Assembly: GCA_947172415.1 (NCBI GenBank) | Contig: OX359196.1 | Location: 64,501-128,500 of the forward strand | Source of the DNA: Chondrosia reniformis | Taxonomy: Eukaryota; Porifera; Demospongiae; Chondrillida; Chondrillidae | DNA length: 64,000 nucleotides | Reading direction: 5' to 3' | Shown here: positions 1 to 12,200 of the stretch, in pieces | Numbering within the stretch: position 1 is the first letter of the stretch | How the letters are laid out: each line of letters starts with the position of its first letter | Position numbers and translations under genes: made by a program | Notes under the pieces: model-generated | The model's input: the letters and a program-made list of their open reading frames with translations, nothing else | Databases searched by the model: none | Told to the model about the DNA's origin: nothing

Positions 1-3000
1 CTGTCTCATCTGCTCAAAGGTGAACTGAACATTTGCTTGCTCCTGTAACTGTGCATTGACGTCATCCAGTTTCTCCTTTAGCTCCCGCTGAGCCTGTCAT
101 TAAAGTGAATTTCAAGGACTGGATTGGTGGGCGTGGCTAATGGTGGGCAAAACTCACTTTTTGTTGAAACTTATTTTTAAGTACTTCAACATCCTTTTTG
201 TCAATAAAGTTCTCAGCTACATAAGTCTACATGAATATACATACGCACGTACATATGTACAACTCTTTGATTGGAAAAGGCTGGAGAGATTTGAATTGAA
301 TCTCTACCTACGCAAGATGAATGGAAAGCGGCTTACTTGGTAATTTGCAAGTTCTTCTTTCAACTTCCGGCTTCCTTTCTCTAGTTTCAAAGCTTCCTTT
401 TCCTTATTCAGTTTAGAGGCATGGCTCTTTGCAATTTGCTGACTGAGGTGGTCCACTTCTATATATGGAATGCACTGCCATGGTAACAGTTATGGTCTAT
501 TAGTGACTTGTACATACGTACGTACCTTGTTGAAGTGATTTTGCCAAAAGTTCTACTTTATTCTTCACTTCACCTTCTCTCTGCAACTGTTCATAAGTTG
601 CTACCAGCTAAATATGGTTGAGGGTGTCAGGGTAAGGGAGGCCAAGGAGGGGAGGCTGTGAAGGGGAGGGTGTGGAGGGGAGGCGTGCGGGGGAGGGTGT
701 GGAGGGGAGGCCAAGGAGGGGAGGCTGTGGAGGGGAGGGCGTGTCTCAAAATACCTGCTGTTTCACTTTAGACAGTTCTGACTGTGCACTTCTACATGAT
801 TGCTCATATTCGGCTCTCAGAGCTGGCAAACAGGCAACTTGATCCTGCAGTTCCTTTATCCTTGAGCGGAACGACTTAAGTTTTGTTTTCAGTGAACTAT
901 TTTCATTCTCAAGATCTTTCACCCTATGACCAATAGAGGAAGCAACACCTCACATTCGCTGAGGACTGACAGTAAGCCTGCCTCAACTCACTTGACTTGC
1001 TCAACTTGAAGAGCAATTTCCACTGACTTTTGCATCTCTTGAGCCTTTTTTACTTTCCTGCGTTCCTATATACAGTATTAGAGGTCAGAGGTCAAAGGAC
1101 ATGGGTTCATAATGTGGCACGGAGTACTAACTGCATCCACTTTGGAATTGACAGAAGACTGACTGCTTTCCAAATCTTTAATCTGAAACAATATGCTGTG
1201 ATGACATGGTCACATGATAATCACATGATTATTGTTACCTTTAGTCCAAGCTTAGTTCTGCTCTTTGCCTCCATGTCCCAGAGGGCCTTTGACTCTGCAG
1301 CCATCCTGTCAGCTTCCTTGAATTTGGCAGTCATCTCATCCAACCTGATCTGCAGTTCCATGGCTTCTCCATGAGAGCGACGCACATTGGCCTCCAGGGA
1401 AGTATGCGCCTGCATATACAGTACACATGGTCACATGACAATCACATGATTAGCACTTGAGAATATACATCATACTTCAGTCTCTTGCTCCATCTGGTAC
1501 TTTAAATTTTCAATCTGCTGGTTGGCAAACTTGAGAGATTGCGTGGCTTGTGCAAATTCTGACTTCACTTCCCTCAAATCTCCTTCAACCTTTTGCTGCA
1601 AGAGACAAGTTCCGTAGCTTGTCAGGTCAATGGGACATGTACTTGATGGGACACCATCCTGCACTCACTCACCTTGCTAGTCCTCTCTCTGTCTAGCAGC
1701 GACTGTGTTTCAGTGACTTGCTGGAATGCCCTTTGATGCAGCTCTTCTAACTGGGCCACCTTGAGATCCTTCTCTGCCAACAGCTGTCTCAACTCCGAGG
1801 CCTCCTCCAACACCTCCTTCAGACGAACATTTACAGTGTCAAACCTAATGTGAAAGGAGTCCTCAGGTAACCATGGGAATGTCATTGCCATGGTAACACT
1901 CATACTTGACAAAGGTTGTGGTATGCTCCTTATCAAGGTTTGTGTGTTCAAGAGTGAGGATCTTCAGCTTGTCCTCCATTTTACTGTTCTCAGACTCCAA
2001 CTGAAGTACTTTCTGAGCCAAATGGTCACACTTTGACTCCAAAACACTTTTATCAGTTGTAAGAGCAGCAGATATCTACAGATGTACGTGCACAGTCCAG
2101 TCAAGCCCTGTGACACGCCCACCCTCAAACATAAATACGTACCTGCTTCTGTTGAATTAAATCTTCTTCAACTTGGGAAGTCTTTGTTTCCATAGCAACC
2201 AAACTCTACAGTCAGGAATTCTGTGTCAAGTCCAAGATACCAATCAAATGTTCTTTACAAACCTTTTTCAAATCCATTGTTTGCTGCTCCAAACTGCTCT
2301 TTTCCGAGTGAGCCACCTTCAGCTGTTGTTCTAGTTCAACAACCTGACGCTTTACATCTCTTAGTTGTGTTTCCATTGCAGTTTTGCTTGAGTTCCATTC
2401 CAACTTCAGATTTGAGACCACAGTGCTATTGTGTTCAGTGATACTGTCAATCTTGTCTTGAGCCACAGAGAGATTGATCTGCTTCTGGTCCAGCTCATGC
2501 TGGAGAGCACTGATATGACTGCTCTTTTCTGTCAACAGTGACTGCAGTGACTTTGACTCACTCTCTCCCAAGTCCAACCTCCTCTGGGCACTCTCCAGTC
2601 GCTCCACCAGACCCTACAGCAGAACAGAGGGTAAAGATGGTGCTACCAGCCCATAACAAGATTTCTGCCAGCCCCTCCAGCAAGATGGCGCTGCCAGCCT
2701 ATAACAAGATTTCTGCCAGCCCCTCCAGCAAGATGGCGCTGCCAGCCTATAACAAGATGTCTGCCAGCCCCTCCAGCAAGATGGCACTGCCAGCTTCTAG
2801 CAAGTAGGCATTACCTGGTTCCTCTCCCTTGTGAGCTCCAGGTCTTTCTCCAGCTTGCTCCTCTCCACAATCCAGCTGGTAGCAGATGAGTGGCTCCCTC
2901 TATGTAACAAACATACACACGTTCACAAGGGGATAATATTGACTGAATGACTGCGCACTTTTCCAGGTCAGCCGCAAGACTTGTGAGTTGCTCCACTTTG

Positions 3001-6000
3001 GCCTGTGAGGCCTCCAGTTTAGCCTGTAACTCCATCACTTCCTTCTCCAAATGCTGCTTCTCTGATGCATATCGGTCGGAAAGAGAACTTAACATTTCAA
3101 CTTTTCCTTTCAGTTCAGTTAAGTTGACTTCGTCCTGCATCTTTGATTTTGCCATTTGCGTTTCCATGACAACCTAACATGTGACAGTCACACAGCTTTA
3201 CATGTCCAAAAAGGATCACTTCTCTACTTACAAGTTCACCCATTTTGTTGTTCAGCTCCTCTTTGAGAGCATCTGTCTCCTTCTCATGTTGCTCTACAGC
3301 ATCCTCTGACTCTCTCTTCTGCAGTGACAGTTCCTCGTTCACCCGCTGCAGAGCTCCCTGCTGCTGGGAGACCTTCTTGAGGAGGTCGTCTTTGGCTGCT
3401 TCCAACTCAAGCATCTCCTCCATCTTCCACGAGACACACAAGACAATCAGCAAGTGGTACACCACATGATATCACACATACGTACCTTTAGCTCCAGGGT
3501 GGCCTGCAATTTATCATTACTTTGCTGTAACTCCTTTTGATTAGCACAGGAGACAGTCAACTCTTCAACAAGATCCTTCACTTTGCGTTCCAACTGCAGG
3601 TGAGACACACATATTGATAAGTCACACGCTAGTCACATGAGTGTCACATGACCATACCTGCTGGTTGGTAGATACAAGGACTGGTTGCTCAATCTGTAGT
3701 TCTTTGCGCTTTAGATCAGCAGTTAGTCGATTTTTTCGTTCACTGCAATAACAAGTTTGTACATACGTAAGTACATACACACATATATACGTAGATATTT
3801 GAACTATGCATTCTTTAGTGGTTACCATGACAACAAACAAACCTATTCATCTCCTCTTCCAAGTGAGCCAGTCGCTGCTTCAGATGAGCTACAGTTTCCT
3901 CTGAAGATACTCTGTCGTCTGTTTCCATTTCCAATTTGTGTTGTAGTGTCTTGACTTTCATTTCATAATCCAGTTTACTCTGTTCCAGTTCTCGTTTCCT
4001 TGACAACAATCCCAGCACTTCCCTGAATTAACAACAAGACACTATTAAACTGTAAGAAGAGAACTGTCACTACATGTGCGTACGTACCTCTTCAAGCTTG
4101 TAGAGTGATCCTCCAATTTGTGCAACTTCCTCTGCACTTGCTCCCTCCCCTCCTCACTCGTATTGAGCTGCCTGTTCAAATGCTGTACTGTGTCCTTCAG
4201 TTGCAGGAGGTGTCCACTCTCCCCTGCACACACATGCACATCAGCTGACATATATTAGAAGCCCTTATGCACATACATACGTACATACGTACCTTGTCCC
4301 AGCACTGGAGACATGGCCTGTAAGCTTCTAATACTGGACCAGCTGGATGGGCGTGGCGTTGAGGCAGCCACACCTTCTTTCTCTTCAAGGTCAGAATCAC
4401 TTGTAAGAGTTGGTGTTAGATTATCTTCACTGTTGCCGTGGTTACTGATACCTGCATCTAGTACATATTTCAGTGGCTGTTCTGATGTTTTTAAATCATC
4501 AAGAGTCAAAGCAGAATCACGCCCACCACCCTCTTTGTCACGCCCACCACCCTCTTTGCCACGCCCACCACCCTCTTTGCCACGCCTACCAAGTATTGTA
4601 CTATCATTGCCACTAATTGGTTTTTCTGATGACTCAAATGAAGGAGTGACTTCATTGGTCACATGACTGTCAGGTGACTTGCTGGATAACAGGGAAGAGA
4701 ATATGCCTGATATCTTGCTTTGCTCAGATTTTCCCAGACTGGACTCAGTCACTGAATGTCGACTGCTTGCGGACTGGCCCTCCCAAAAATCCTTTGCAGA
4801 AGACACATTACTAGCAGAAGGCTCCACCTCAGGAGCGGGTGAGGTCACATTATTAGGTGTGGCCATATTGGTGGGTGTGGTTGTGTTGGTGGGTGTAGTC
4901 TCATTAGTAGGCGTGGTTGCATCCACCTTCTCCCTTCTCTTCTGAATGGCTCTTAGTAATTCAGTTTCTCTTGCCTGGAACCTTGCTGAACGGTCTGCCT
5001 CCATTTTCTCAAGGGAGTCGGTGCCTGTCTCCTCCTTAAAGGATACTTTCTTATCAGCGCTACTTCCGGTGGTTGCTAAGGGAGATTTGGTGCGTACATG
5101 ACCTGGTGAATGTACTTCAGGTTTCTGCAAAGGAGATGGAGTTCGCTGGAGAGGAGGCAGTGGAGATCTTCTGGCTAAAGAATGGTCTGGTAGATGAGAC
5201 TTGTCTGATGAAGGTGACACAGCCTGCTCTAATGAGTGAGGAGATTCAACTGGTTGACTTGACTTTATGTCAATTTCCCATTCGCTTTCTTCTTCTTCGT
5301 CAGACAAACTTGAATCAACTTGGTCACCAGTCTTGTCAACTTGGACACCAGTCTTGTCAACCTTGTCACCAGTCTTGTTAACTTGGTCACCAGTCTTGTC
5401 AACCTTGTCACCAGTCTTGTCAACCTTGTCACCAGTCTTGTCAATCTTGTCACCAGTCTTGTCAACCTTGTCACCAGTCTTGTCAACTTGGTCACCAGTC
5501 TTGTTACTGCTTGTCTCAGCCTGTGCTGGCTCAGTGGCAGTAGCTGGCTGTATAATATCTGAAATGATCTGCCTAACCTTATTGCCCTCCTTGGCTGGCA
5601 GATCTCCTTTAGCATGATCTTCCTCTTCATCACTTGAGCTGGAGAGCAGCGAAAAGAAATCTACTCTTCCTCCACCTCCTTTCTGTTGCATTTTCTTTGA
5701 AGAAGTTTTAAATGCCACTGTCCCCAGGGCTACACCTGCCACGTCCTCTTTTACAACTGACACATCCTCTCCTACACATATGAAAAACACTTTGATCTAC
5801 GTGCTTACACAAACAGAAAGTGCTATACATTCGTACGTACCTTTATCACTCTCGTCCCAACTGCTGTCGTGTGATTCCACATCCTTCCCCTCCTGAGGTT
5901 GGCCTCCTTTGCTGGTGGGCGTGTCCGGCACGGCCCCACCCCCAACACTGTCTCCCTCGTTGAACATGAAAGGGGTAAAGTTACCAGCTGTTAGAGGAGA

Positions 6001-8560
6001 TATAGTGACTGTGGGTGTGGCAGCAGTGGGTGGAGTCATTACATCAGACTTGTGTGAGTGGGTGGGTGACAACACGCCCCTTTTAAAAGACCCTTCCTCT
6101 TGAGATACAATTGATGGTACATATCCATCACCGGGAAGATCCACCTCAGAGTCAAATTCACTCTCTGTCACTGGCTGGTCTCCCAAAAGGTCAGCCATGA
6201 GGTCTTCAACTGCACTACCTGTGTTTAGCTGGACCACTCCCTCAGCCACACCCACTTCCTCCTCATCATGGCTATCTTGCTTGAAGTAGTTGTGTGACTT
6301 ATCAATAGGAACTTCACCTTCATCTTCATCTGTTGAGTCAAAGTCCGATTCCATTCTATCATTAGATGCAGCAGCCATTTTGGATGGGTCACTGGAGGCA
6401 GTAGCCATTTTGGATGGGTCACTGGAGGCAGTAGCCATTTTGGATGGGTCACTGGAGGCAGTAGCCATTTTGGATGGGTCACTGGAGGCAGTAGCCATTT
6501 TGGATGGGTCACTGGAGGCAGTAGCCATTTTGGATGGGTCACTGGAGGCAGTAGCCATTTTGGATGGGTCACTGGAGGCAGTAGCCATTTTGGATGGGTC
6601 ACTGGAGGCAGTAGCCATTTTGGATGGGTCACTGGAGGCAGTAGCCATTTTGGATGGGTCACTGGAGGCAGTAGCCATTTTGGATGGGTCACTGGAGGCA
6701 GTAGCCATTTTGGATGGGTCATTTTGTGGGTGTACATCATCACTTAGGTCACTGGCAGTGGAATGAAAACTGCTCTCAGATCCAATACTCAATTCTCTAG
6801 CAATACTGGAAGGTAGTGCTGAGGATTCCTGTGTGATAACAACTTTGGGAGGGTCGGCCATCTTGTCAGACTTACCCCCATCTCCCAGTCGCTGTCTGAG
6901 AGCAGCGCTGAGGTTCAACTTGGGCCCTTTGGCCGGCAGAGCTGCACTCTCCTCATCCGAGTCCCACTCCTCCCCCTGGTCCTTGGGCTCCTCCTCATCT
7001 GAAGGGGCTGGAAAGCAAGACCACGTATGTATATATATGTAGTATTGTCAACAGGTGATTGTTGTTAAAGGAACCTTTATCTTTTGTGCTTGTGTAGCTC
7101 GAATAATTGAAGTCTCCAAACACCGGATTTGGGCTCTTGACTCCTTCAAACATCCTTACACAGCTGTACATAGGTCAAGAGGAGTGGCAGTAATAGTGGG
7201 AGGGGGAGTGGCAGTAATAGTGGGAGGGGGAGTGGCAGTAATAGTGGGAGGGGGAGTGGCAGTAATAGTGGGAGGGGGAGTGGCAGTAATAGTGGGAGGG
7301 GGAGTGGCAGTAATAGTGGGAGGGGGAGTGGCAGTAATAGTGGGAGGGGGAGTGGCAGTAATAGTGGGAGGGGGAGTGGCAGTAATAGTGGGAGGGGGAG
7401 TGGCAGTAATAGTGGGAGGGGGAGTGGCAGTAATAGTGGGAGGGGGAGTGGTCTTGCCAGTACTTACGCCATGTGCCTGTTCTCCATGGCCAGGTCCAGG
7501 GCTGTCTTACCATCACTGCACTTGACTCTGTGATCTGCTCGCTTATCCACAAAGAGCTTCACAGCTGCAGTGTGTCCATTCATGGCAGAGAGCATCAGCG
7601 GTGTCCTGTACACCAAATGAATATCGGAAGGTCAACTTTACAGCCACTCAACACATCTATACTTCTCACTTTCCCTCCTTGTCCACTGCATTAATGTCGG
7701 CCCTTTGCTGCAGCAGATGTCGAATCATGTCAGAGTTCCCCTGAAGTGCTGCTATGTGCAACGGAGTGGATCCAATCTACAAGGAAGACACCTTGCAATG
7801 CACAAGAACAGGTAACCATGGTGATATCCATACATTGTTCTTCACATCCATGCTGGTGCCAACTGCCAGGAGCTCCTTCACAGTGACCAGGTCTCTCCGG
7901 TAGACAGCAATGTGCAGTGCTGTCAGACCACACCCATCAAATTTGTTAGGGTCTGCCCCGTTATTTAGCAGAAGCATCATTGTCTGCTCATGGCCAGAGT
8001 CAACTGACTTTAATAACGGGGTCCTCCCCTTATCATCCCGAGTATCAATGTTACCACCAAGACTGACAATGTATTCTGCCAACTTCAAGTGACCTCTAGC
8101 AGCCGCCAAGTGAAGACCAGTCCTGGAAACGGTTACCATGGTGATGGTATACCTGCAAAAGATATGCACGACATGTAATTTTTCGTACCTGCTGCACTTG
8201 TCCAACGCGTTCGGATCCACCCCTTTCTGGAGGTCCTCCGTCAGCTTCACTAGGTCGCCCCTCCAGCAGTGCTTGTGGAAGCGCGGGAGCGCCTTGTCGT
8301 TCTTAATCACGTAACCGCTCAGTTGCAGACCTGCGCAAAACAAAACGGGTCTAGCGGAACGGATAGTAAAGTGCGGCGTGCTCACCTTCGCCCTCGCCCT
8401 CTGACTGCCCTGCAGGACTGTGCTTGCTTCTGGAACTCAGAAAGCTTCGAAAACTCCTCTTACTCGCATTTGAGCCACCAGAGGCGACACTTCCGCCGTC
8501 TTCAGCACCTTTCCCCTTCTTTTTACCAATTGCAAGCTTTAAAATCTTGAACTTTGGCAT
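1..8560 (-). CDS. ANKRD26-like ankyrin-repeat / coiled-coil protein (3' end beyond window)
   Basis: Twenty-seven exons join in frame to 2,075 codons, beginning at the ATG at 8560 and leaving the window inside an exon (93..1). Exons, 5' to 3': 8386-8560, 8189-8330, 7834-8122, 7670-7776, 7468-7605, 7075-7163, 5841-7007, 4293-5771, 4088-4223, 3843-4022, 3658-3742, 3486-3593, 3232-3423, 2959-3173, 2815-2899, 2263-2613, 2143-2205, 1906-2075, 1673-1844, 1476-1595, 1239-1409, 1132-1182, 992-1065, 755-923, 526-607, 337-458, 1-93. Residues about 65-285 hold ankyrin repeats (TGLHLAAARGH, TALHIAVYRRD, TPLHIAALQGN, TPLMLSAMNGH). Residues about 300-1195 are acidic, low-complexity and repeat-rich. From about 1196 the chain is a continuous heptad-type coiled coil. 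The N-terminal GYVIKNDKALPRFHKH block resembles the segment before the repeats in vertebrate ANKRD26. Ankyrin repeats followed by a very long coiled coil fit that family, which acts at centriole distal appendages. UACA/RAI14-type proteins are the main alternative. Confidence 0.85.
615..750. repeat. Intronic G-rich minisatellite
   Basis: Imperfect GGAGGGGAGGC-type units lie in the intron between the 755-923 and 526-607 exons of the ankyrin/coiled-coil gene. On the coding strand the array is C/T-rich. Confidence 0.75.
2630..2807. repeat. Intronic 48-bp minisatellite, about 3.5 copies
   Basis: Units containing CAAGATGGCGCTGCCAGC and CCAGCCCCTCCAGC repeat with a 48-bp period just upstream of the 2263-2613 exon acceptor (coding strand is minus). 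Confidence 0.8.
5318..5512 (-). repeat. Coding 21-bp tandem repeat (DKTGDKV heptads)
   Basis: A 21-bp unit is repeated about nine times inside the large 4293-5771 exon. In the coding frame it gives Asp-Lys-Thr-Gly-Asp-(Lys/Gln)-Val heptads, strongly charged and probably disordered. The period is a multiple of three, so copy number can change without a frameshift. Confidence 0.9.
6361..6720 (-). repeat. Coding 30-bp tandem repeat (MATASSDPSK x 11 plus one variant)
   Basis: Eleven virtually identical 30-bp units (6391-6720) and one diverged unit at the downstream edge encode the decapeptide MATASSDPSK in exon 5841-7007. The lack of synonymous differences between units indicates recent expansion or homogenisation. 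Confidence 0.95.
7186..7450. repeat. Intronic 24-bp minisatellite, about 11 copies
   Basis: Identical 24-bp units (GTGGGAGGGGGAGTGGCAGT and four further bases) fill the intron between the 7468-7605 and 7075-7163 exons. On the coding (minus) strand the unit is pyrimidine-rich with an embedded CTATTACTG. Confidence 0.95.
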
Positions 8561-8764
8561 GGCTGCGGAAGTTCGGACGAAACACTTACGGGCCAAAACT
8601 CAAGTCACTGTGTCTGCATGAATAAGATACTTACTGCTTAATGCAGGAACTTGGAGACGCGCTCTACTAAAACAGAAGCTTTACAAATATCTCAATCGAA
8701 GGCGTCACAATTCAAACTGCGATACATCATACACTAACAACAGCGATGTCGCAATCAAAATAAA
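8561..8764. promoter_or_regulatory. Bidirectional promoter region between ANKRD26-like gene and POLR2K
   Basis: Only 204 bp separate two divergent start codons, so both transcripts must start inside this stretch. No TATA box is evident at a sensible spacing. Location is inferred from the flanking genes, not from a specific motif. Confidence 0.55.
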
Positions 8765-9102
8765 ATGGCCGATCAAGCGGGCGGACAAACCCCTATGCCG
8801 GGTACTTCTACTTCTCAGCAGCAATCTTCAAAACAAGCCATAACGTACATTTGTGGAGGTTAGCTAAAGTGTACGCCAATAGCCGTAAAGCGATAAATTA
8901 ATGGTCCATCCACCCCAACTGTTTAGAGTGCCATTCTGAGAACGAGATACGACCTCGTGATGCCATTCGATGTAGAGACTGCGGATATCGGATATTGTAC
9001 AAAAAGAGAACAAAACGAAGTCAGTAAATAAGTAACTTACTAAACGCATAATTACCACTTGCTTACGTTGTCTCTGTAGTGATTGTGTTTGACGCTCGGT
9101 AA
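8765..9102 (+). CDS. POLR2K: RNA polymerases I, II and III subunit RPABC4 (Rpb12)
   Basis: Three exons (8765-8858, 8927-9019, 9080-9102) with introns of 68 and 60 bp join to 70 codons (69 aa), too short to stand out as an open frame. The product keeps the full family signature: YICGECH, then [28 protein letters not shown] and C-terminal FDAR. Four cysteines in two CxxC pairs (YICGEC and IRCRDC) form the zinc ribbon. Rpb12 is shared by all three nuclear RNA polymerases and helps hold the assembly platform together. Length is slightly above the usual ~58 aa because of a Gln/Ser/Thr-rich N-terminus. The last intron splits the codon before the terminal hexapeptide; reading through instead would stop two codons later and lose it. 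Head-to-head with the ANKRD26-like gene and convergent with the PH gene. Confidence 0.97.
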
Positions 9103-9293
9103 AGGACTTGATGGACACTTTTACGAGAGTTGTAATTTGATTGCATTGTATCGTTATTCTTAACCAATGACTAGCATAATGTGATGAGCTTAAATGATGA
9201 GTTACAAGCTGAATTAAAAATGATTAATAACATTATATACACGTTAGCATTGTACTATATAAAAGAGTCTACAGTTTAGAGATTTAGCGTGTG

Positions 9294-12200
9294 TTAACAA
9301 ACTGTGTTCAGTAGAGTTGTGTTGGAATCCTCATCCCACTCAACCGTGGTGTCAAATACATGCATCGCTCGAGCTGAAGTGGGTGTGGTCCTGCCAGGGT
9401 GTGTCTGAACAGGCTGTTGCCTGCGAATATTGCGCTGTTTCTGCCAATTGTCCTTGGCAAGAGCCTTTGCATCACTCTTCTTCCACTGCTGGTCTCCTGC
9501 AGAGTCCGGAGGTGACGCTTTGGGAGAGTAGTAGGCGGCGTTGGGCAGGGCTGTATCACTCTTATTATGTGGATGGGGAGCCACCTCAGCATCAAGATCA
9601 GTAATGGCTCCAACCATCCTGGGGGTGGAGTTCCGGCTTGTCCTGCGAGGGCGTGGAGCAGGCAGTGTCATGTGATTTGATTGGCTAATGGGCCTGGCTG
9701 GGAAGGCAGTACGCAAACTGATTTCATGGACTGACTGGGAAGAGTTGGCCCACACTGGCTGGCTGAGGTTGACAGGTAGTACTTGCACTCCGTATTGGTG
9801 GTGGCCACCGCTGAGACGTTTCTCATTGTAGCGCTCCTGGCTAGTGGAACGGCCTGAACTCATTCGGAGGTCAGGAAAGATTTCTTCACGTCTGTTGAGT
9901 GAACTGAACTGTTGTTCATGCTCAAAGTCGTAACCAGTCTTGGGCCCCCTGCTGTCGTTTGGAGGGTAGTTGGGGTTCTTGGCAACAGATGTGGAGAGGG
10001 GCTGGACCATGTGGTTGTGTCTCCTTGCAGCTGGAGAACCATTCTCTTCCAGTGGAGTGGGGGGCAGCCTCCGAGAGGGAGAGATTGAGGGGAGTTTTCT
10101 GGGCTGTGACCCAGGGCTTGTTTTGGGTAGAGTGGGCGGGTCTCTTCTGGGTGGGGATGGTGGGCGCTGTCTGGGTGGGGATGGTGGGCGCTGTCTGGGC
10201 GGAGATGGTGGGCGCTGTCTGGGTGGAGTGGATGGTTGCCTGGGTGGGGAGGGTGGAGGGTGATTTGGAGGAGGAGACTTCCAAGATAGAGGAGGGTTCA
10301 TAGGAGCAGAGGAAATTGGAGAGGAACCAGTACCTTCACCAAAGAGTCGCCGTTTGATTTCATTAACTGACACTTTTGTGACTTCATCAACTTCTGGTTC
10401 ATAAGTTCCATTTTGTTGAGGTTGAGTAGGCGTGGCTGAGGGCGTGGTCTGACCAGCTCCAGTGATGTTCCAACTAGGGTTTGTGCCCTCAGACCTCTGT
10501 TGCTGCATGGGGAGGACAGTGGTCAGGTGGGACAGGAAATCCTTACTCACAACCTTTCTGAGAGACGGCTGCCGCTCATGATGGCTATCCAGTACAGCTT
10601 GAGCTGGCTCCTTCACAGGGACCCTGGGGGGCACCGGTGGGGGAGAGACCTCCTTGTTTTCGTTGGCCTCAGGAGTCTTTGATAAGGTTCTGGCAGTGAG
10701 CAGGGTCCCATGAGAGTGCTGCCTTCTGTTGGCCAAGGTGGAGGGCGGAGATCGGAACTGGGCTGTGTCTCCCAGTATGAGGTTGGCAGGAGCTGACATC
10801 TTTCTTCTGTGCATCTTAATCCGAGTGGAGTGTGTTTCATAAAAGTCTTCGCTGTACACATTTGGAAAGTTGTTTTTATCAGTTTGTGACTTGCCATCAG
10901 TAAGGTCTGCCTCCTTGTCCAACTGGGAGTTTGGATGAATGGGAATGGAAACTGGCTTGGGCAGCGTCCTTGCATGATATTCACCATTTGGCAGCAGTTG
11001 AGACGAATTGTCTGATTTGAAAGTGGAGAATGAGATTCTTTTTGTCTGACTCTCAGTGTCCGGAGATTTGATTGGTTGATCTCCCCCATCCGCCTCATCA
11101 GCATTACCAGGAGGGGAAAACAAGGTTGACAGAGCACCATGGGATGTGCTGAGACCACCAGGGGGTGGGGGTGGAGGGTCTCGAGGTGGGGAAAGGTTGC
11201 GACTTCCTGAATGTACAGGTTCAGTTCTGCGTCTCCTCCGGTGGGACCCCTCTCCCCCATCAGGTGAACAGAGCTCAGCCAGAATGTCTCCAGCACTCCA
11301 CGTCTCCCTTCTCTGCTTGTAATCAGAGCTCTGCCTCAAATCAGGGGTTAGGCGGGCTCTGTTGAGGTCCCCCACGTTGTCAGTTTCATTGTCACAGTCA
11401 CTTTCAGAGGACTCCTCATCTGACTGGTAATCCTCTGCCATTTGGGTGGGCATGTGGATGTCCGATGAGATGGACATGGTCTCGTCAGTCTGGGTTGACA
11501 TCTCCATCTTCACCTTGGAGGTCCTGGCCTTGAAGGCCTCCAGAGTGTCATGGACAGAAGAGAGCCATTCATGGATTTCATACCTGCGCAAAAAGAAAAT
11601 CCCACACATGAGCAAGTGGTTTTGGTAACACAACACTTTGCACTTTTTGACCAATCTATGATCTAACGTGTCCGATGTCTATTGAAACCAAATGATCACA
11701 CAGATCTCCTGTCACTATATGTGGAGGGGGACTGTATGTGACAGATACTTTTAATACATGCATTCAGTCAATCATAGTTTCTCTTAAGTCACTGAACCAA
11801 AAATATGCTTAAATAACTTGAATTAACTACAGCAAGTTACATGGTGTACTAGTGAATGCTAGCTAGTATACAAGAATTCATAGTTAGTATACTAGATAAT
11901 AATATAGCTAGTATACTGGATAATTAGTATAGATTAGACTGACCTGGTTTCAGCTGCTACAATGTACTGCATATGTTCCTTTTTGATAGCAATGCAGTTT
12001 GCGTACCACGGGTTTGGGTCCATAACTATGTTGTAAGACTCGCTGTTGTCCAGTCTAATGAAGCCTTGGTGCTTGGAACGCTTTATGTAATCCATTTCAC
12101 TCTTGAAACACAATAACCCAATTTGTCTTGGATCTTCAATCAGCAAAAACCAATAGCGACGCCACCTCTGGAAAGGGAAAGTTATGTCAAGGTCACCATT

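Noticed and set aside
7055-7552. Repetitive frames over the 24-bp array
   Set aside because: Lies in an intron of the ankyrin/coiled-coil gene; translations are pure repeat (VAVIVGGG) with no support.
8561-8596. Upstream start for the ANKRD26-like protein
   Set aside because: The frame extends upstream but begins at TTG; the first ATG is at 8560.
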